A stretch of DNA of 64,000 nt from Plantago ovata (lineage: Eukaryota; Streptophyta; Magnoliopsida; Lamiales; Plantaginaceae): contig CM051457.1 of NCBI GenBank assembly GCA_028274465.1, forward strand, positions 55,650,425 to 55,714,424, read 5' to 3'. The position numbers and the translations under genes were made by a program. The notes under the pieces were generated by a model. It did not search any database, was not told the DNA's origin, and was given only the letters and a program-made list of their open reading frames with translations. Positions 32,111 through 43,072 of this stretch are shown here, one piece after another (within the stretch, counting starts at the first letter, position 1; every line of letters begins with the position of its first letter).

Positions 32111-34191
32111 CTGCTGAAGAAGGACAGGTTGTGGCTCAATCCTTTCAGCATTAACAGTTTCTTCAATTTCTGGGACTGTTTCTTCAGCAGACTTCTTGGC
32201 TTGCTCTGTTTGAGAAAGCTGCGCGGTTTCAGCAATCTCCCTTGTCTCTGAAATGACAAGTTGAGCAGAAGCATCTTGACCCTTAAGCTCACTGCTTGTC
32301 ATAAAAGCATCAATGGATTTGTTGGATGATTCTTCAATATCCAATTCCATCTGTTGGCTTAAAGCTTCCAGTACAAGCTGGACTTTGTCAATTGATGTCT
32401 TTGGTGAACATGGGCCAGTATTCTCAGCATCACGAGATACGTCGTTGAATAATGCTTCTTGTGTTTCTTCAGCAACTTCTGGAACTTGAACCATTGCTGT
32501 CTCAGCAACTGGTTCTTCAGAAAATGTGGTTTCAGCAACTTGATGGGTTGTTTGTTCAACAACCATCTTTTCAGCAGCATCAGCAAGTGCCGCGGTTCTC
32601 AGATCAGCAGCAATATCACTTGCTGGTTCCAGAGTTTGATCATCTAGATTATCTACAATGTAGATATCTGGGACTTGGGCAGGAATTTCATTTCCACTGC
32701 CTTGTGGTCTATTCGCAGTAGATGTATCAACATTAAGTTGATTGTTGAAGTCTTCCGCAAACACTTCAACATTGCGGACATAGGTTTCAGTAACCACCTC
32801 AGCAACATCTACTGGAACTTGCGTTTCAGCAATTGTCTGGGATTTGTCTGAGAGGTCATGGACAATAGGTACTGACTTGCGAGCCAGTGTTTTCTTACTT
32901 GTGTTATTTGTCCTTTTCCTCTTGGGGACGGGGTTTACTGATGACGCTGCAGTCTGAGTGTCATCATCAACTTTCCTCTTTTTCTTCTTTGATTTTTCGA
33001 ATTTCCCAGCAGAGGCGTCAGTAGTTGCATTTTCAGCAACATGAGTAGTGGTGTCAGCATGATCACCATCTAGAGTAGTTTCATCTTTGTCACCACCATC
33101 TACAGCAGTTTCATCTCTAAGTTGCTGAGTGGTGACATCTGCAGCTGTTGTATACCTTTCTTGCTGACTTGTGCTGACAACATCTGCAGCTGTTGTCTTC
33201 TTAGATTTTTCAAGTTTCTTTCCAGCAATCTTAGGTACATTCAGCTTGTAGAAGGATCTTCCCACATTGCATACAGATTTCTTGATTGGCAATGGGTTTC
33301 TCAACTGAATCCTGAAATGTTCAAGGATATAGCATATCTTTATTCCATACATAACTGGGAAGGAAGGTGAGACTTTGTTATCTTCCACCTTAAACTTGAA
33401 CTTAGTAACACAATCAACAAGTCTGTTGAAATGTACTTAGCCCAGTTAAGCTCCGTTTTGTTTTCATAGATATGCATCAGCAGCGGCCACCTTCTCAGGC
33501 GTACTTGGTCGATTCCTCCAACTTGGGAGTCCAAAACTTTAATTAGTAGCAGAGCTACTAGACCAAGAGAATGGTAGAGATGCTTCCTCTTAACGTGCTT
33601 TGTCCAAGTCACGGGAGCAATCTCTCCTTTCTTCATTTTCTCATTTCTGACGTCACTGTAGAAGGCTTCAATTTCTTCATCAGTTGCAGTGACGTCATCT
33701 TCAGTTCCAGTGGTTGGAATCTGAAAGATTTCCGCTAAATCAGTCCATTTCAGGACGTTTTGCGTGTTCTGAACTGTAGTAAAGATCACTTTTTCAGTGA
33801 CTCCTTTACTATCAGTTAGGGACTGGATTTCTGCATTGTTGTAGAACTCCATTGTGTCTAACATGCTCACTTGCTTAGTGCGAGCAGTTATAAAATGAAT
33901 GAGGCCTTGCTGCTTGATAAATTCCAGCGCCTCTTCATTGTCACCGTCAAGTTCTTGTTCATATAAGTATCGAATATACTTCTCTTTAGCAAATCCTCCC
34001 CATTGCATCATCATCTCACACTTTGCAGTGTCAAGATATGATGGAGGCATAGGTTTTTCAGAGATTCCATCGTTTTTCAACACAACTTTCGTTGTGTTTG
34101 TTGCCGGAGTAGTCACCGGAGCAGTGCTTTTCTCTGCACTGTCAACCTTAGACGACTTGGAGGTCTTGGAGGACTGTCTCTTTGGTGCCAT

Positions 34192-35096
34192 TTCTTTATA
34201 TAGAGAAGAGAATGTGTACAAAAAGATAGTTTGCTTTTTGACCGGAGGTATAGTAGATTCAGGCTAAAATTTGCAGAGAAAGGAAATGTGAGTTAAAGAA
34301 TTTTGTCATTTCTCTAACTCCTTCTTTATATAGTGTCTCTGATGTGTGAGAAACTCAATCGATTTGAGTTCTCAGCAAGGGTAACACAGAGAAACAAAAG
34401 CGTTAGTGGAGCCTTTGCATTGAATGCGTAGTGACCCACTAACTAAAACCGTCAGAGCACTCTCTCTCTTTGTTTTGTTAACCGTTAGATCAATAACTCC
34501 TTTTAATCAATGGCCACGATTGTATTTCATGTCATGATTATTACGAGTTTATCTGTGCCCGATTAACGTCACAAATTGATTTTACCGAGTTTTTTGGGAT
34601 TAGATTGCTTGCTGAAATATACAAGAATCTTTTCAGCGAGTTTGCATAAATAGCCTAGATACTTGCTGAAAGTTCCTCCTTACTTAGATATCTCATATTT
34701 TCTTAAGTTTAAAAGACATTTCTGAGTTCCCGTATCAGTAAATTCTTTTGTACTTGAGATATCATTTGGTAAAATCTGAGAAATGAGTTTTGCTCTTTAA
34801 CTAAGTTCACGTCTCAGAATATTCCCTTGATAGTTGAATACCTGTTTCAGTATCTTAGATTGTCTGAATGCCCGTTTCAGCAATCTTTAAGGTTTTTCTC
34901 TTACTGAATGCCCGTCTCAGCAAGTGATCAAGTTTCCTAATAAATACCCGTTTTGAAGGAATTACTTGTTGAATGCCTGTTTCAGCAATCATGTAGTGAC
35001 CTATCATTTCTTAGAAGAAATTAGTGGAAGGAGCTTTTGAGTAAGAATACTTTGGCTTGCTGAATACCTGTTTCAGCATTCTGCCACTTGTATCCT
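34192..35096 (-). other. SIRE-3 post-pol region with hairpin array and TATA box
   Basis: Non-coding. Hairpins of the TTGCTGAA/TTCAGCAA type with an ACAGGTA-like loop recur about every 60-70 bp (for example 35058-35078, and near 34975, 34900 and 34860). A TATATAAA box at 34332-34325 lies 141 bp before the env-like ATG. Confidence 0.7.
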
Positions 35097-38000
35097 TTAT
35101 TGAGGTAGTTCAATCAATCTAAGGTTATACCTTAGCATTGCGAACCTATTATTTGGTAGGGGCTTGGTAAAGATGTCAGCAAGTTGATCATCGGTACCTA
35201 CTTTCACAACCTCAATATCTCCCTTTTCCACATGATCTCTAATGAAATGATGTCTAATATCAATGTGTTTGGTCCTAGAGTGAAACTTAGGATTTTGCGT
35301 AATAGCAATAACACACGTATTATCACAAAAGATTGGTGTTTTCTTTGCAGAAATACCATAATCTCTTAATTGTCGCTGAATCCATAGGATTTGAGCTGTG
35401 CAACATCCAGTCGCAATGTATTCAGATTCAGTGGATGAATTGGCAACACAGGTTTGCTTCTTGTTGAACCATGATATTAATCTAGTACCCAAAACTGACA
35501 AGTTCCAGAGGTACTTTTTCTATCAAGAGTTGATCCTCCATGATCAGCATCAGAATAACCAACCCATTCTAGTCCAGAATCTTTAGGATACCATAATCCA
35601 ACAATGACCGTACCTTTGACATATTTCAGTATTTTGATTGCCTTTTTGTAGTGTGATTCTCTTGGATCAGATTGGAATCTTGCACACACACAAACAGCAT
35701 ACTGAATGTCAGGTCTACTTGTTGTTAAATACAAGAAGGAACCAATGAGCTTCCTATACTTGTGTTCTTCAACACTTTTATCTTCTTTAGTATAGCCCAA
35801 TTTGGTACCAACACTCATAGGGATCTTTTCAGGTTTCTCTTCCTCTTTGATCCTAAACTTTATGAGCATTTCTTTCGCATACTTTGCTTGATTTATGAAT
35901 ATTCCATCTTTGAGTTGCTTGACTTGCAATCCTAGGAAATAATTCAATTTTCCCATCATACTCATTTCAAACTTGTTTGTCATGAGTTTGGCAAAATCAT
36001 CACAAAGTTGCTTGTCCTTAGATCCAAATATTATGTCATCCACATAAATAAGGTATCATACCATGCTCTTGGTGCTTGCTTTAGACCATATACAGCTTTC
36101 TGAAGCTTGTATACCATCTTGGTTTCTGAGGGAAGTTCCAAGCCAGGGGGTTGTTCTAAGTAGATTTCTTCAGCAAGTTCACCATTCAAGAATGCACTTT
36201 TAACATCCTTTTGGTAGACAATGAAGTCATTGTGAGCAGCAAAGGCCAAGAAAAGCCTGATTGCATCCAATCTTGCAACTGGTGCATAAGACTCATCATA
36301 GTCCAATCCTTCAGTCTGAAAGTAACCTTGAGCAACTAAACATGCTTTATTTCTTGTTACTTCACCAGACTCACTCAGCTTGTTCCTGAACACCCACTTT
36401 GTACCAATAGCTTTCTTTCCTTCAGCAAGTGGTACAAGTTTCCAGACTTTGTTCCTTTCGAATTGATCCAGTTCTTCTTGCATTGCCTTTATCCATTCAG
36501 AATTCTTTAAAACTTCTTCTATGGTTTTAGGTTCAATTTCTGAAACAAAGCAAGAGAACAGTGATTCTACTTCTACGACAGCTGCTTCTTCAGCAAGTCC
36601 ATGAGTAGTAGAAACTTTGGATCTAGTCACTTGGCATTTATTAATATCACCAATCATATCCGTAGAGGGATGATCTCTAATCCATTTATTAACAGGTTTT
36701 CTGCTTGTTGGATCTGGATATGTTTGCTCATCAGCATGTGACTCTTCAGCATGTACTTGTTCAGTACTACTGGGAATTTGTGTCTCTGCTGAGATAGGTT
36801 CATCAACAACTGCTTGTTCAGCATTGCTAGATTGTGGTAACTCTTCAGCAGGCACGGGAGGTTGCATAGTTTCAGCAACTTCCGAAGCAACTGCATCTTT
36901 TTCTGGAAATTCCTTGTCGTGAACTATATTTATGTTGTCATGACTTGGGGGAGGAGAGTCATTCTCAGAATCATCATTTAGTTCAATTGACTTGATTTGC
37001 CTAGCATTAGATTCAGTTCTTTGCTCATGTATGATTAACTTTTTCATACATTCTGATATTTCTTCTTCAGCAGGCACTCCTTGTGTCTTTTCGTAGAATA
37101 CAACATGCACTGATTCTTCGATCTTTTGTGCCTTTTTGTTGTAAACTCTATAAGCTTTACTATGCAAGGAGTAACCGAGAAATATTATTTCGTCTGCCTT
37201 TGGTTGAAATGTTCTTAGGTATTCTCTACCGTTATTAAGAACGAAACACTTGCAACCAAATACTCTTAGATGAGTGATATTAGGAGGCCTTCCAACAAAC
37301 AATTCATAAGGAGTTTTGTTGTATTCCTTAGTAATCAAACATCTGTTTTGAGTGTAACAGGCGGTATTAATCGCTTCAACCCAGTAAGCCTCACTTATTT
37401 CAGTGTCAGCAAGCATTGTTCTTGCGGCTTCTTTCAGGGTACGATTCTTCCGTTCAGCAACACCGTTTTGTTGTGGTGTCCTTACTGAGGATAACTGATG
37501 TTGTATGCGTTTTGAGGTGCAATACTCAGTTATGTACTGGTTTACAAACTCAGTACCATGGTCTGTCCTTATGACTTTTACCTTGTCATTTTTCATGACT
37601 TCAAGCTTATTTAGCAAGTTAGGTATTTCAGTCCTAGTTTCAGATTTCTGCTTGATGAATACTACCCAAGTGAATCTTGAATAGTCATCCACCACGACCA
37701 GACCATACTTCTTACCAGCATAGCTTGTTGAAGAAGATTCAAACAAGTCCATGTGCAAGAGTTGTAAAGGTTTTGTAGTTGACGGTACTGCCTTGTTCTT
37801 GAAAGAAGATTTCGTTTGCTTTCCTTGCTGACATGCATTGCAAACACCATCCTTCTTAAAAGTAACCTTAGGCAATCCAACTACAAGTGCCTTTTTAGAC
37901 AGCTTATTCAGCGTCTTGAAGTTTATATGACTTGTTCGTTTATGCCATAACCATGCTTTTTCAGCAAGGCAATCGTGATCTGAGACAAGGCATTTTTCAA

Positions 38001-38377
38001 TGATTGCTGAAGAACAATCTACGGTGTACAAGCCTCCTGATCTTCTTGCAATCATAATAACCTTTTTAGTCTCGAAATCTATAAGTTTACATTCATCACT
38101 TTTGATTTGGATGAAGTATCCTTTGTCAGCAACCTGACTCATGCTGAAATGATTAAACTTAAGATTTTTGAAATAAAGAACTCCAGTAATGGTAATGCAT
38201 CCTAACTTCACGTCACCATAGCCTTTTGTAGAACCAGAGCCTCCACCAGCAAACCTTATTGTTGGACCTTTAGACCACCGTCTATAGTTTATAAGGTTAT
38301 TCTTGTTTGCCCGTCATGTGCTTTCCACAACCACTGTCAAAGTGCCAGATTGCATCGTTTGTGTCAGTGGCTGAAGT
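35097..38377 (-). pseudogene. pol: pol of SIRE-3 (protease, integrase, RT, RNase H)
   Basis: Protease begins with [13 protein letters not shown] and loses frame through one extra base near 38310. Integrase is open from 38211, with [39 protein letters not shown] and [11 protein letters not shown] giving the zinc-binding and DDE residues. RT has [12 protein letters not shown] and [13 protein letters not shown]. After RAWYDTL about 95 bp are missing compared with SIRE-4 (near 36047), removing RT sequence before YVDD-like MDDIIFGS and shifting frame. RNase H shows YSDADHGGS, STESEYIATGCC and the end NLRLIELPQ. Order PR-IN-RT-RH is that of Ty1/copia. Confidence 0.93.
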
Positions 38378-39205
38378 CTGCACAATCAAGAGCAAACAAG
38401 TTAATTATCCAATATTGGATGTCCATTAACATGTTCATTGTTCAAGAATGCGTCCAGTGGAAACCCAAGTCTTAAGTTTTTCAACTTTGACTTGTTTTCT
38501 ACTTGCTGAGGAACTAGGAGGTTTTGAGCTGAAAGACTTTTGATTCGTGCTGATCAAGTCCACTTTCTGATGTGGTGTCTTGCTCGGTTGACCTTTTTGC
38601 TGAACATACTTTTCAGTAAGTTCTTTTCTAGCAAGGTTCCTTCTAGCCCTAGCATTTAGAGTCTTTTCAGAACTCTTAGGCTTGATTTTGTTCATCTCTT
38701 TGAAGTATCTTTGCTGACTTTGCTTATACTCGTGAAAAAGTTGACTTTGCTTGGTTTTGAAAACGAGTCCACTTTTCGGAGAATGCTGAGATTTTATGTC
38801 AGCAGCCTTACTTGATTCAGGTTTGTCAGCAAAGGTCTTCTGATTACTTTTAGTAATCTTGCCTTTAGACTTAACAAATTTCTATTCAACAACTTGTTTG
38901 GCGGAATGCTTCACAGCATCCTTCTTCTTTACAGTTTGCTTTTCAGCAACCTGTTTTCCTTTTAAAGTCTTGTTACTTTGAGTAGCAACAGCGGGCTTTA
39001 TGGTCGTAGGTACTTGATTGCATGTTTCAGCAACCTTAGATTGACCAAACTTTGCAGTAGTCTGCTTGGTCAGAGTTTCAGCAATCTGTAGTTTCTCTTG
39101 CTGTCTGCTTAGAGTTTTCTCAAATCTTTCAATTTCTCCTTGAATCTTTTCAAGGTCAATCTCGTCTTCACTTTCTAAGTCTGAGTCAGAGGTAGGGTTG
39201 TTTAC
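38378..39205 (-). other. 828 bp GT-AG segment between gag and protease (probable intron)
   Basis: On the minus strand GGTCAG|GTAAAC opens and TTGTGCAG|ACTTCAG closes the segment. SIRE-4 has GGTCAG directly joined to ACTTCAG at 60398/60399. Length is 276 codons, phase 0. The frame stays open from gag for about 256 codons (one stop at 38882), encoding an acidic helical stretch (EKIQGEIERFEKTLSRQQ) then a Lys-rich part, and ends in three stops within the last 60 bp. ATTAACTTG and a T-rich run precede the AG, like a branch point and pyrimidine tract. Confidence 0.72.
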
Positions 39206-40393
39206 CTGACCGGCCAAGAGGCAAAACTCCTAGTTTGACACATCTGGATAAGCTTCCATAGCTATTCCACAAACTTCTTTACCAGTCTGTACGTCTAGAG
39301 TGGCTTCTTCATCGTCAGTGTCTGAGCTTTCATCCTCACTGTCTTCGGAGCTAGTATCAATGCACAATGCATCGATTTTTTCTTGAAGCTTCTGCTTCTA
39401 ATATTCTTCAGCAATAAAAGCTCTTTTGAACTTCTTCTTCTTTTCAGCAGATTTGCCTTTCAGCAAAGGGAAATTTGCTTTGAAGTGTCCAGGATTTTTG
39501 CAGTAAAAGCAGAGATCATTTCCAACTGCTGGTTCTTCTGATGAAGTTGCTTGCTGAGCTTGCTTGTTCATCGAGCTACTCTCATTCTTGTACTTATGGT
39601 AGTTGTTACCAAGATGCTTTTTCAGCTTCTCTTTTGCTTTTCGCCTTCCAAGTTCCTTACTGATGAATTTCTTCATGTTTTTGACAACCAAAGAATTTTC
39701 ATCAGCAGGCTCTTTATCATTCTTCTTTTCAGAAGATGACGGCTTTGCAGCAAGAGCAATGTTTTGTGATTTTTCAGCAAACACATTTTCTCTTTGCTTT
39801 GTCTCATAGTTGACAGTAGCAAGATGAGAGAACAACTTTGTTGGTGTGATGTCTGGCATTCCTTGATTGTAGTAGAAGTTCTGAGTGTGAATCCATTCTT
39901 GATTCAGACAACTTCTCAGAATCTCAGTAAAGATTTCCAACACCCAAGGCTGCCATTTCACTAACAAGAGTTGTGAATCTGAAGTCCAAGTCTTCCAGTG
40001 ACTCGTTTGTACCTTGTTTAAAGTTTTGGAACTTCCATTTCAGCACTTCAAGTTTGTTTTCCTTGGTTTTGTCAGATCCAACACAAAGATCTTGAACCAT
40101 TTTCCAAGCTTCCTTAGCAGTTTTAGCACCCCACAGTTTGCACTGTATGGTATCCGTAGTTGATCGAATAATGATGTTTCTTGCTTGGCCATCAAGACGG
40201 AATCTCTTAGCTTCTTCGGAAGTCCATTCCTCTCTTGGTTTTGGCACAACGGTATCAATCGGTTCGCCTAAGATAGTTTCCTTTCCAGCTTCAGTGGTTT
40301 TGTGAGGAAAACTTCTTTCAACCTTAGCATCATGTTGTTTCGCCATTTTTTGTAGTTTTCCAGCTTCAGCAAGGGAGCGTCTCCTAAAGACAT
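39206..40393 (-). pseudogene. gag: gag of SIRE-3, with deletion and frameshifts
   Basis: Start MSLGDAPLLKLENYKKW (40393) follows the primer site. A 64 bp deletion relative to SIRE-4, between two CTA triplets, shifts frame after NNMML. The core reads REEWTSEEAKRFRLDG, GAKTAKEAWKMVQDL and NFKQGTNESLEDLDF. A +1 shift after ALGVGNLY, also needed in SIRE-4, leads to LNQEWIHTQNFYYNQG. The zinc knuckle CFYCKNPGHFKANF has Phe instead of the last Cys. A stop follows IAEEY at 39398, then an acidic tail (SSEDSED) to the exon end. The protein would form the particle shell and bind RNA. Confidence 0.88.
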
Positions 40394-40492
40394 CCTGTCA
40401 GCAAAGCACTACCAAACTGATCAAGTGAGAGTGATCTATGGAAAGCACCTAAGGGGATCTAGGTTCAGTGCTGAAGGTTAAAGAACCTCCAG

Positions 40493-40503
40493 CTCTGATA
40501 CAA
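40493..40503 (-). other. primer-binding site of SIRE-3 (initiator tRNA-Met)
   Basis: Reversed, TTGTATCAGAG lies two bases after the LTR. It is one base from TGGTATCAGAG in SIRE-4, the complement of the initiator tRNA-Met 3' end used by most Ty1/copia elements. Confidence 0.85.
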
Positions 40504-40505
40504 CT

Positions 40506-42118
40506 TATTGGTCCCTTTAAACAACAAGAAAAGACTAGAGGGGGGGGGGGTGGAATAGTCTTTTCAAACTTTCGTCGTTTAAAAACTTTCTCAGCAAGTA
40601 CTTATTACTTTTCAGTAATGAGTTTGTTGATACTTAACTTTCTCAGCAAGTACTTATTATTTTCCAGTAATGAGTTTGCTGATACTTAACTTTCTCAGCA
40701 AGCGCAAGTTACTTTGCATTAGCTGGGTTTGCTGATACTTAAAATAAGAGAGCGGAAGTCTTTGATACAATAAGTGCTTTTTTAGTAAGTGATAGTTTCA
40801 GCAAGTGATGTGAGTGACTGTGTACAGATAGATATGCTTTGCTGAAAACTATGTACAGTAAGTAAATCACACAAACACTTTTATAGTGGTATCTGAGAGT
40901 GGCGTAATCTTTCAACTAATCCACTTTGTCCTTTCTAGGACTGAATCCACTAAGATAAGTTTGAGGTTCCTTACAACATCTATCTAGAGCGATCCAAACA
41001 GAAACCAAAGCACACTTGCTTCGTCTCCAACCTAACTAGAGAACGCAACCTTGTTCTCCACCAAACTTGGTACATTTAATCAGCAACACTATGCTCGATT
41101 AAGTTCCCCTGAATATCACGCCTGAAAGGGTGTATTTTCAGTTAGAGAGGTTTGGGATGAGATAACTTAATTATAACTTATTCAGTTACAACAAGTAATC
41201 TAAGAAACAAAACTTTGAATACTTTGCAGTAAATTCTTAGTGTCAAGACTTGTTCTTGTTCGAAAGAAAGAAAGAACACTTAACTAATTTCTTAGTCGTG
41301 TAAATTCTACTTCTTCACAAGTAGCTTTCGCAAGCTTAAGTCTTGGAACGGATCAATGGCAGTAAAGTGTATTGAAGGTATGTGAGTTTAAGCACAAGTG
41401 AGAGTATGATCACGTTGTTGACACACTTCAACTCTTTGCCGGATGACCTCTATTTATAGTGAAATAAGGAGCCGTTTGAATTTCAAATTCTAAGGCTTTT
41501 GTTCCTTAAAATGTCACTATCTTGCTTTTGTACTTTCAGCAGCGTCCTTGTTTGTCTTCTAGTCTTCATGTCCTTCGCGTGCATGCTTTGCATTTAATGC
41601 TCTTTTGAATAAAATTCAAACAGTAACATTGGAGCGCAAATACAACTACTTTCAGCAAGAGGTCACAAATGTTCATCAGCAAGTGGTCAGTCTCAGTTTC
41701 AGCAAACACAACCTACTATGTCATACATATTTTCACTTATGCAATGCTGTTGCTGAAGTTTCGACTTTCTGAGCAACATGTGCCTTTGTAGATACCAGTC
41801 TTCAGAAATCTTCTAGTCTTCAGATCTTCAAAATCTTCAAGTTTCTGAGCGGTTCTAAATGCTTCAATAGTTTGTTTATAAAAACAAAGCACATCATCAG
41901 CAAATGCTTCAATAGGTTGTATTTCTTTTCAGAAAACAAGATACATCATAAGCGGTAAAACCAACCTATCTAGCACCTACTCTAAGTCTTCAGCAAACAT
42001 TCCTCTTTTACAATGTCCTTAAAATTCTAAATTCCTATGGACCTTAAGAGTACTAGTTACTGGACTTTCCTTAATTTAGCATGGTTAATTGCTCATCAAA
42101 ATTACAAGTTTCCTAACA
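40506..42118 (-). repeat. 5' LTR of SIRE-3
   Basis: Reversed, it runs from TGTTAGGAAACTTG to GGGACCAATA. It matches the 3' LTR closely but has three rather than two copies of the roughly 52 bp repeat at 40580-40735. TATA box at 41450-41459. The flanking CTAAT completes the target duplication. Confidence 0.95.
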
Positions 42119-42659
42119 CTAATATTTTGCTAAGGTTGTCAGTCTTCATGCAAGCAGTACTTGCAAATTATATATAATCGAATCGATGATCTTGAATCGT
42201 CCTAGTGTTTCTAACACTTTTTATACGAATATATGTGGCTTAGTCGGATCAAAGAATCGAATTAATATAATTAAAAAAGTAAAAGACTCAGAAACTCAAT
42301 CATGCATAATACGAACCCTAGCTACGAATTCACATACTATCACCAACTAGATGCTTAGCTACTCAAATCAATAACACAATCAACAATCATAATTGAAGCA
42401 ATAATGAAAGAAAACATGTTTAATTGAAAGATAAATAGCGGAATTGTGAGATACAAGGTTACCACCAAAGGTTGTCAATCTCCGGTGAATGGCTAAAACT
42501 CACAAAGATCTAGCAAGGTGAGATAAAACGGTGTCCAAATCTCTCGTCTAGCTCCAAATTCGCTAAGTTACAAAGATTCTAAGAGAAAATATCCCCAGAA
42601 CAAGCTCTAGGGTTTATGTCTGGAAAAATATGATAAAAAGATATGAAAAATCGCAGCTT

Positions 42660-42790
42660 TTACAAAGTTATATAAAGCTGTCGGAAGCTCCCCGGCGGAC
42701 CGCCCCGTACGCGACGGTGCGCCCGCCACGCGGTCGTGCTCTTTGCACGGGCAGAACGCGGCCCGTGCGGAATTCCTTCTTCGGATCTTC
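42660..42790 (-). promoter_or_regulatory. GC-rich promoter block of the split solo LTR
   Basis: A TATATAA-like box (about 42669-42676) adjoins a very GC-rich stretch with partial inverted repeats such as CGGCGGACCGCC. Position relative to the TATA box matches the palindrome clusters of the other LTRs, but the sequence is different. Confidence 0.5.
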
Positions 42791-43072
42791 GAGTTCGGCC
42801 CCTTGCATGGTTTTGAGCTCCGAAACTTGATCTCTTGGCCTTGAAACTCGTCTCGGTACTCCTTGACACACCACGGGTGATCTCGTTGCACTAAAACATC
42901 ATTGTTTCGCCATGAACTACATCCAAAAACGCGATTTCCACCTAAAATCTGAAAAGAACAAAAGAAATGGAAACGTGACACTATTCTAACAAAATGCACT
43001 AAAATGCATGCTAGAGGATAGCTAAATTGGTGAAAAAAGACTCGAATGATAGTGTAAAAAACACTGTCATCA

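Larger units (their letters stand above)
28879..34191 (-). pseudogene. env-like third ORF of SIRE-3, nearly complete
   Basis: The start MAPKRQSSKTSKSSK (34191) is shared with the other copies. The N-terminal domain (DSQVGGIDQVRLRRW, LMHIYENKTELNW) loses one base near 33430, and the frame recovers as YGIKICYILEHF and SVCNVGRSFYKL. A long Ala/Glu/Thr-rich region follows, then the SATTQ repeat at 30629-30826, a basic stretch (KRKRTNN-like, RRRRQRQEEK) and the conserved tail ending SSGTA at 28879. Stops fall next to candidate intron C (31816), near 31660 and at 31309. Three in-frame GT-AG segments match SIRE-1. It is more than 1,700 codons long. No clear membrane segment is visible and its role is unproven. 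Confidence 0.82.
27042..42118 (-). mobile_element. SIRE-3: complete 15 kb Sirevirus with target duplication
   Basis: LTRs at 40506-42118 (5') and 27042-28613 (3') enclose, in order, a primer-binding site, gag, a GT-AG bounded segment, pol, a hairpin-rich spacer, an env-like gene and a polypurine tract. CTAAT is duplicated at 27037-27041 and 42119-42123. It is structurally complete but has multiple stops, frameshifts and two out-of-frame deletions, so it is not autonomous now. Confidence 0.97.
26695..43072 (-). mobile_element. solo LTR (Athila/LARD-1-type) in TAT-2, split by SIRE-3
   Basis: The pieces 26695-27041 and 42124-43072 together make one reversed LTR of about 1,296 bp, from TGATGAACG to a TCATCA end. 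It has perfect AGAAT duplications outside (26690-26694, 43073-43077). The CTCGAGTGTCGATCTC block (near 26797) and the TAGTATGTG-like block on the other side identify the family. It is more diverged than the LARD-1 LTRs. Confidence 0.9.
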
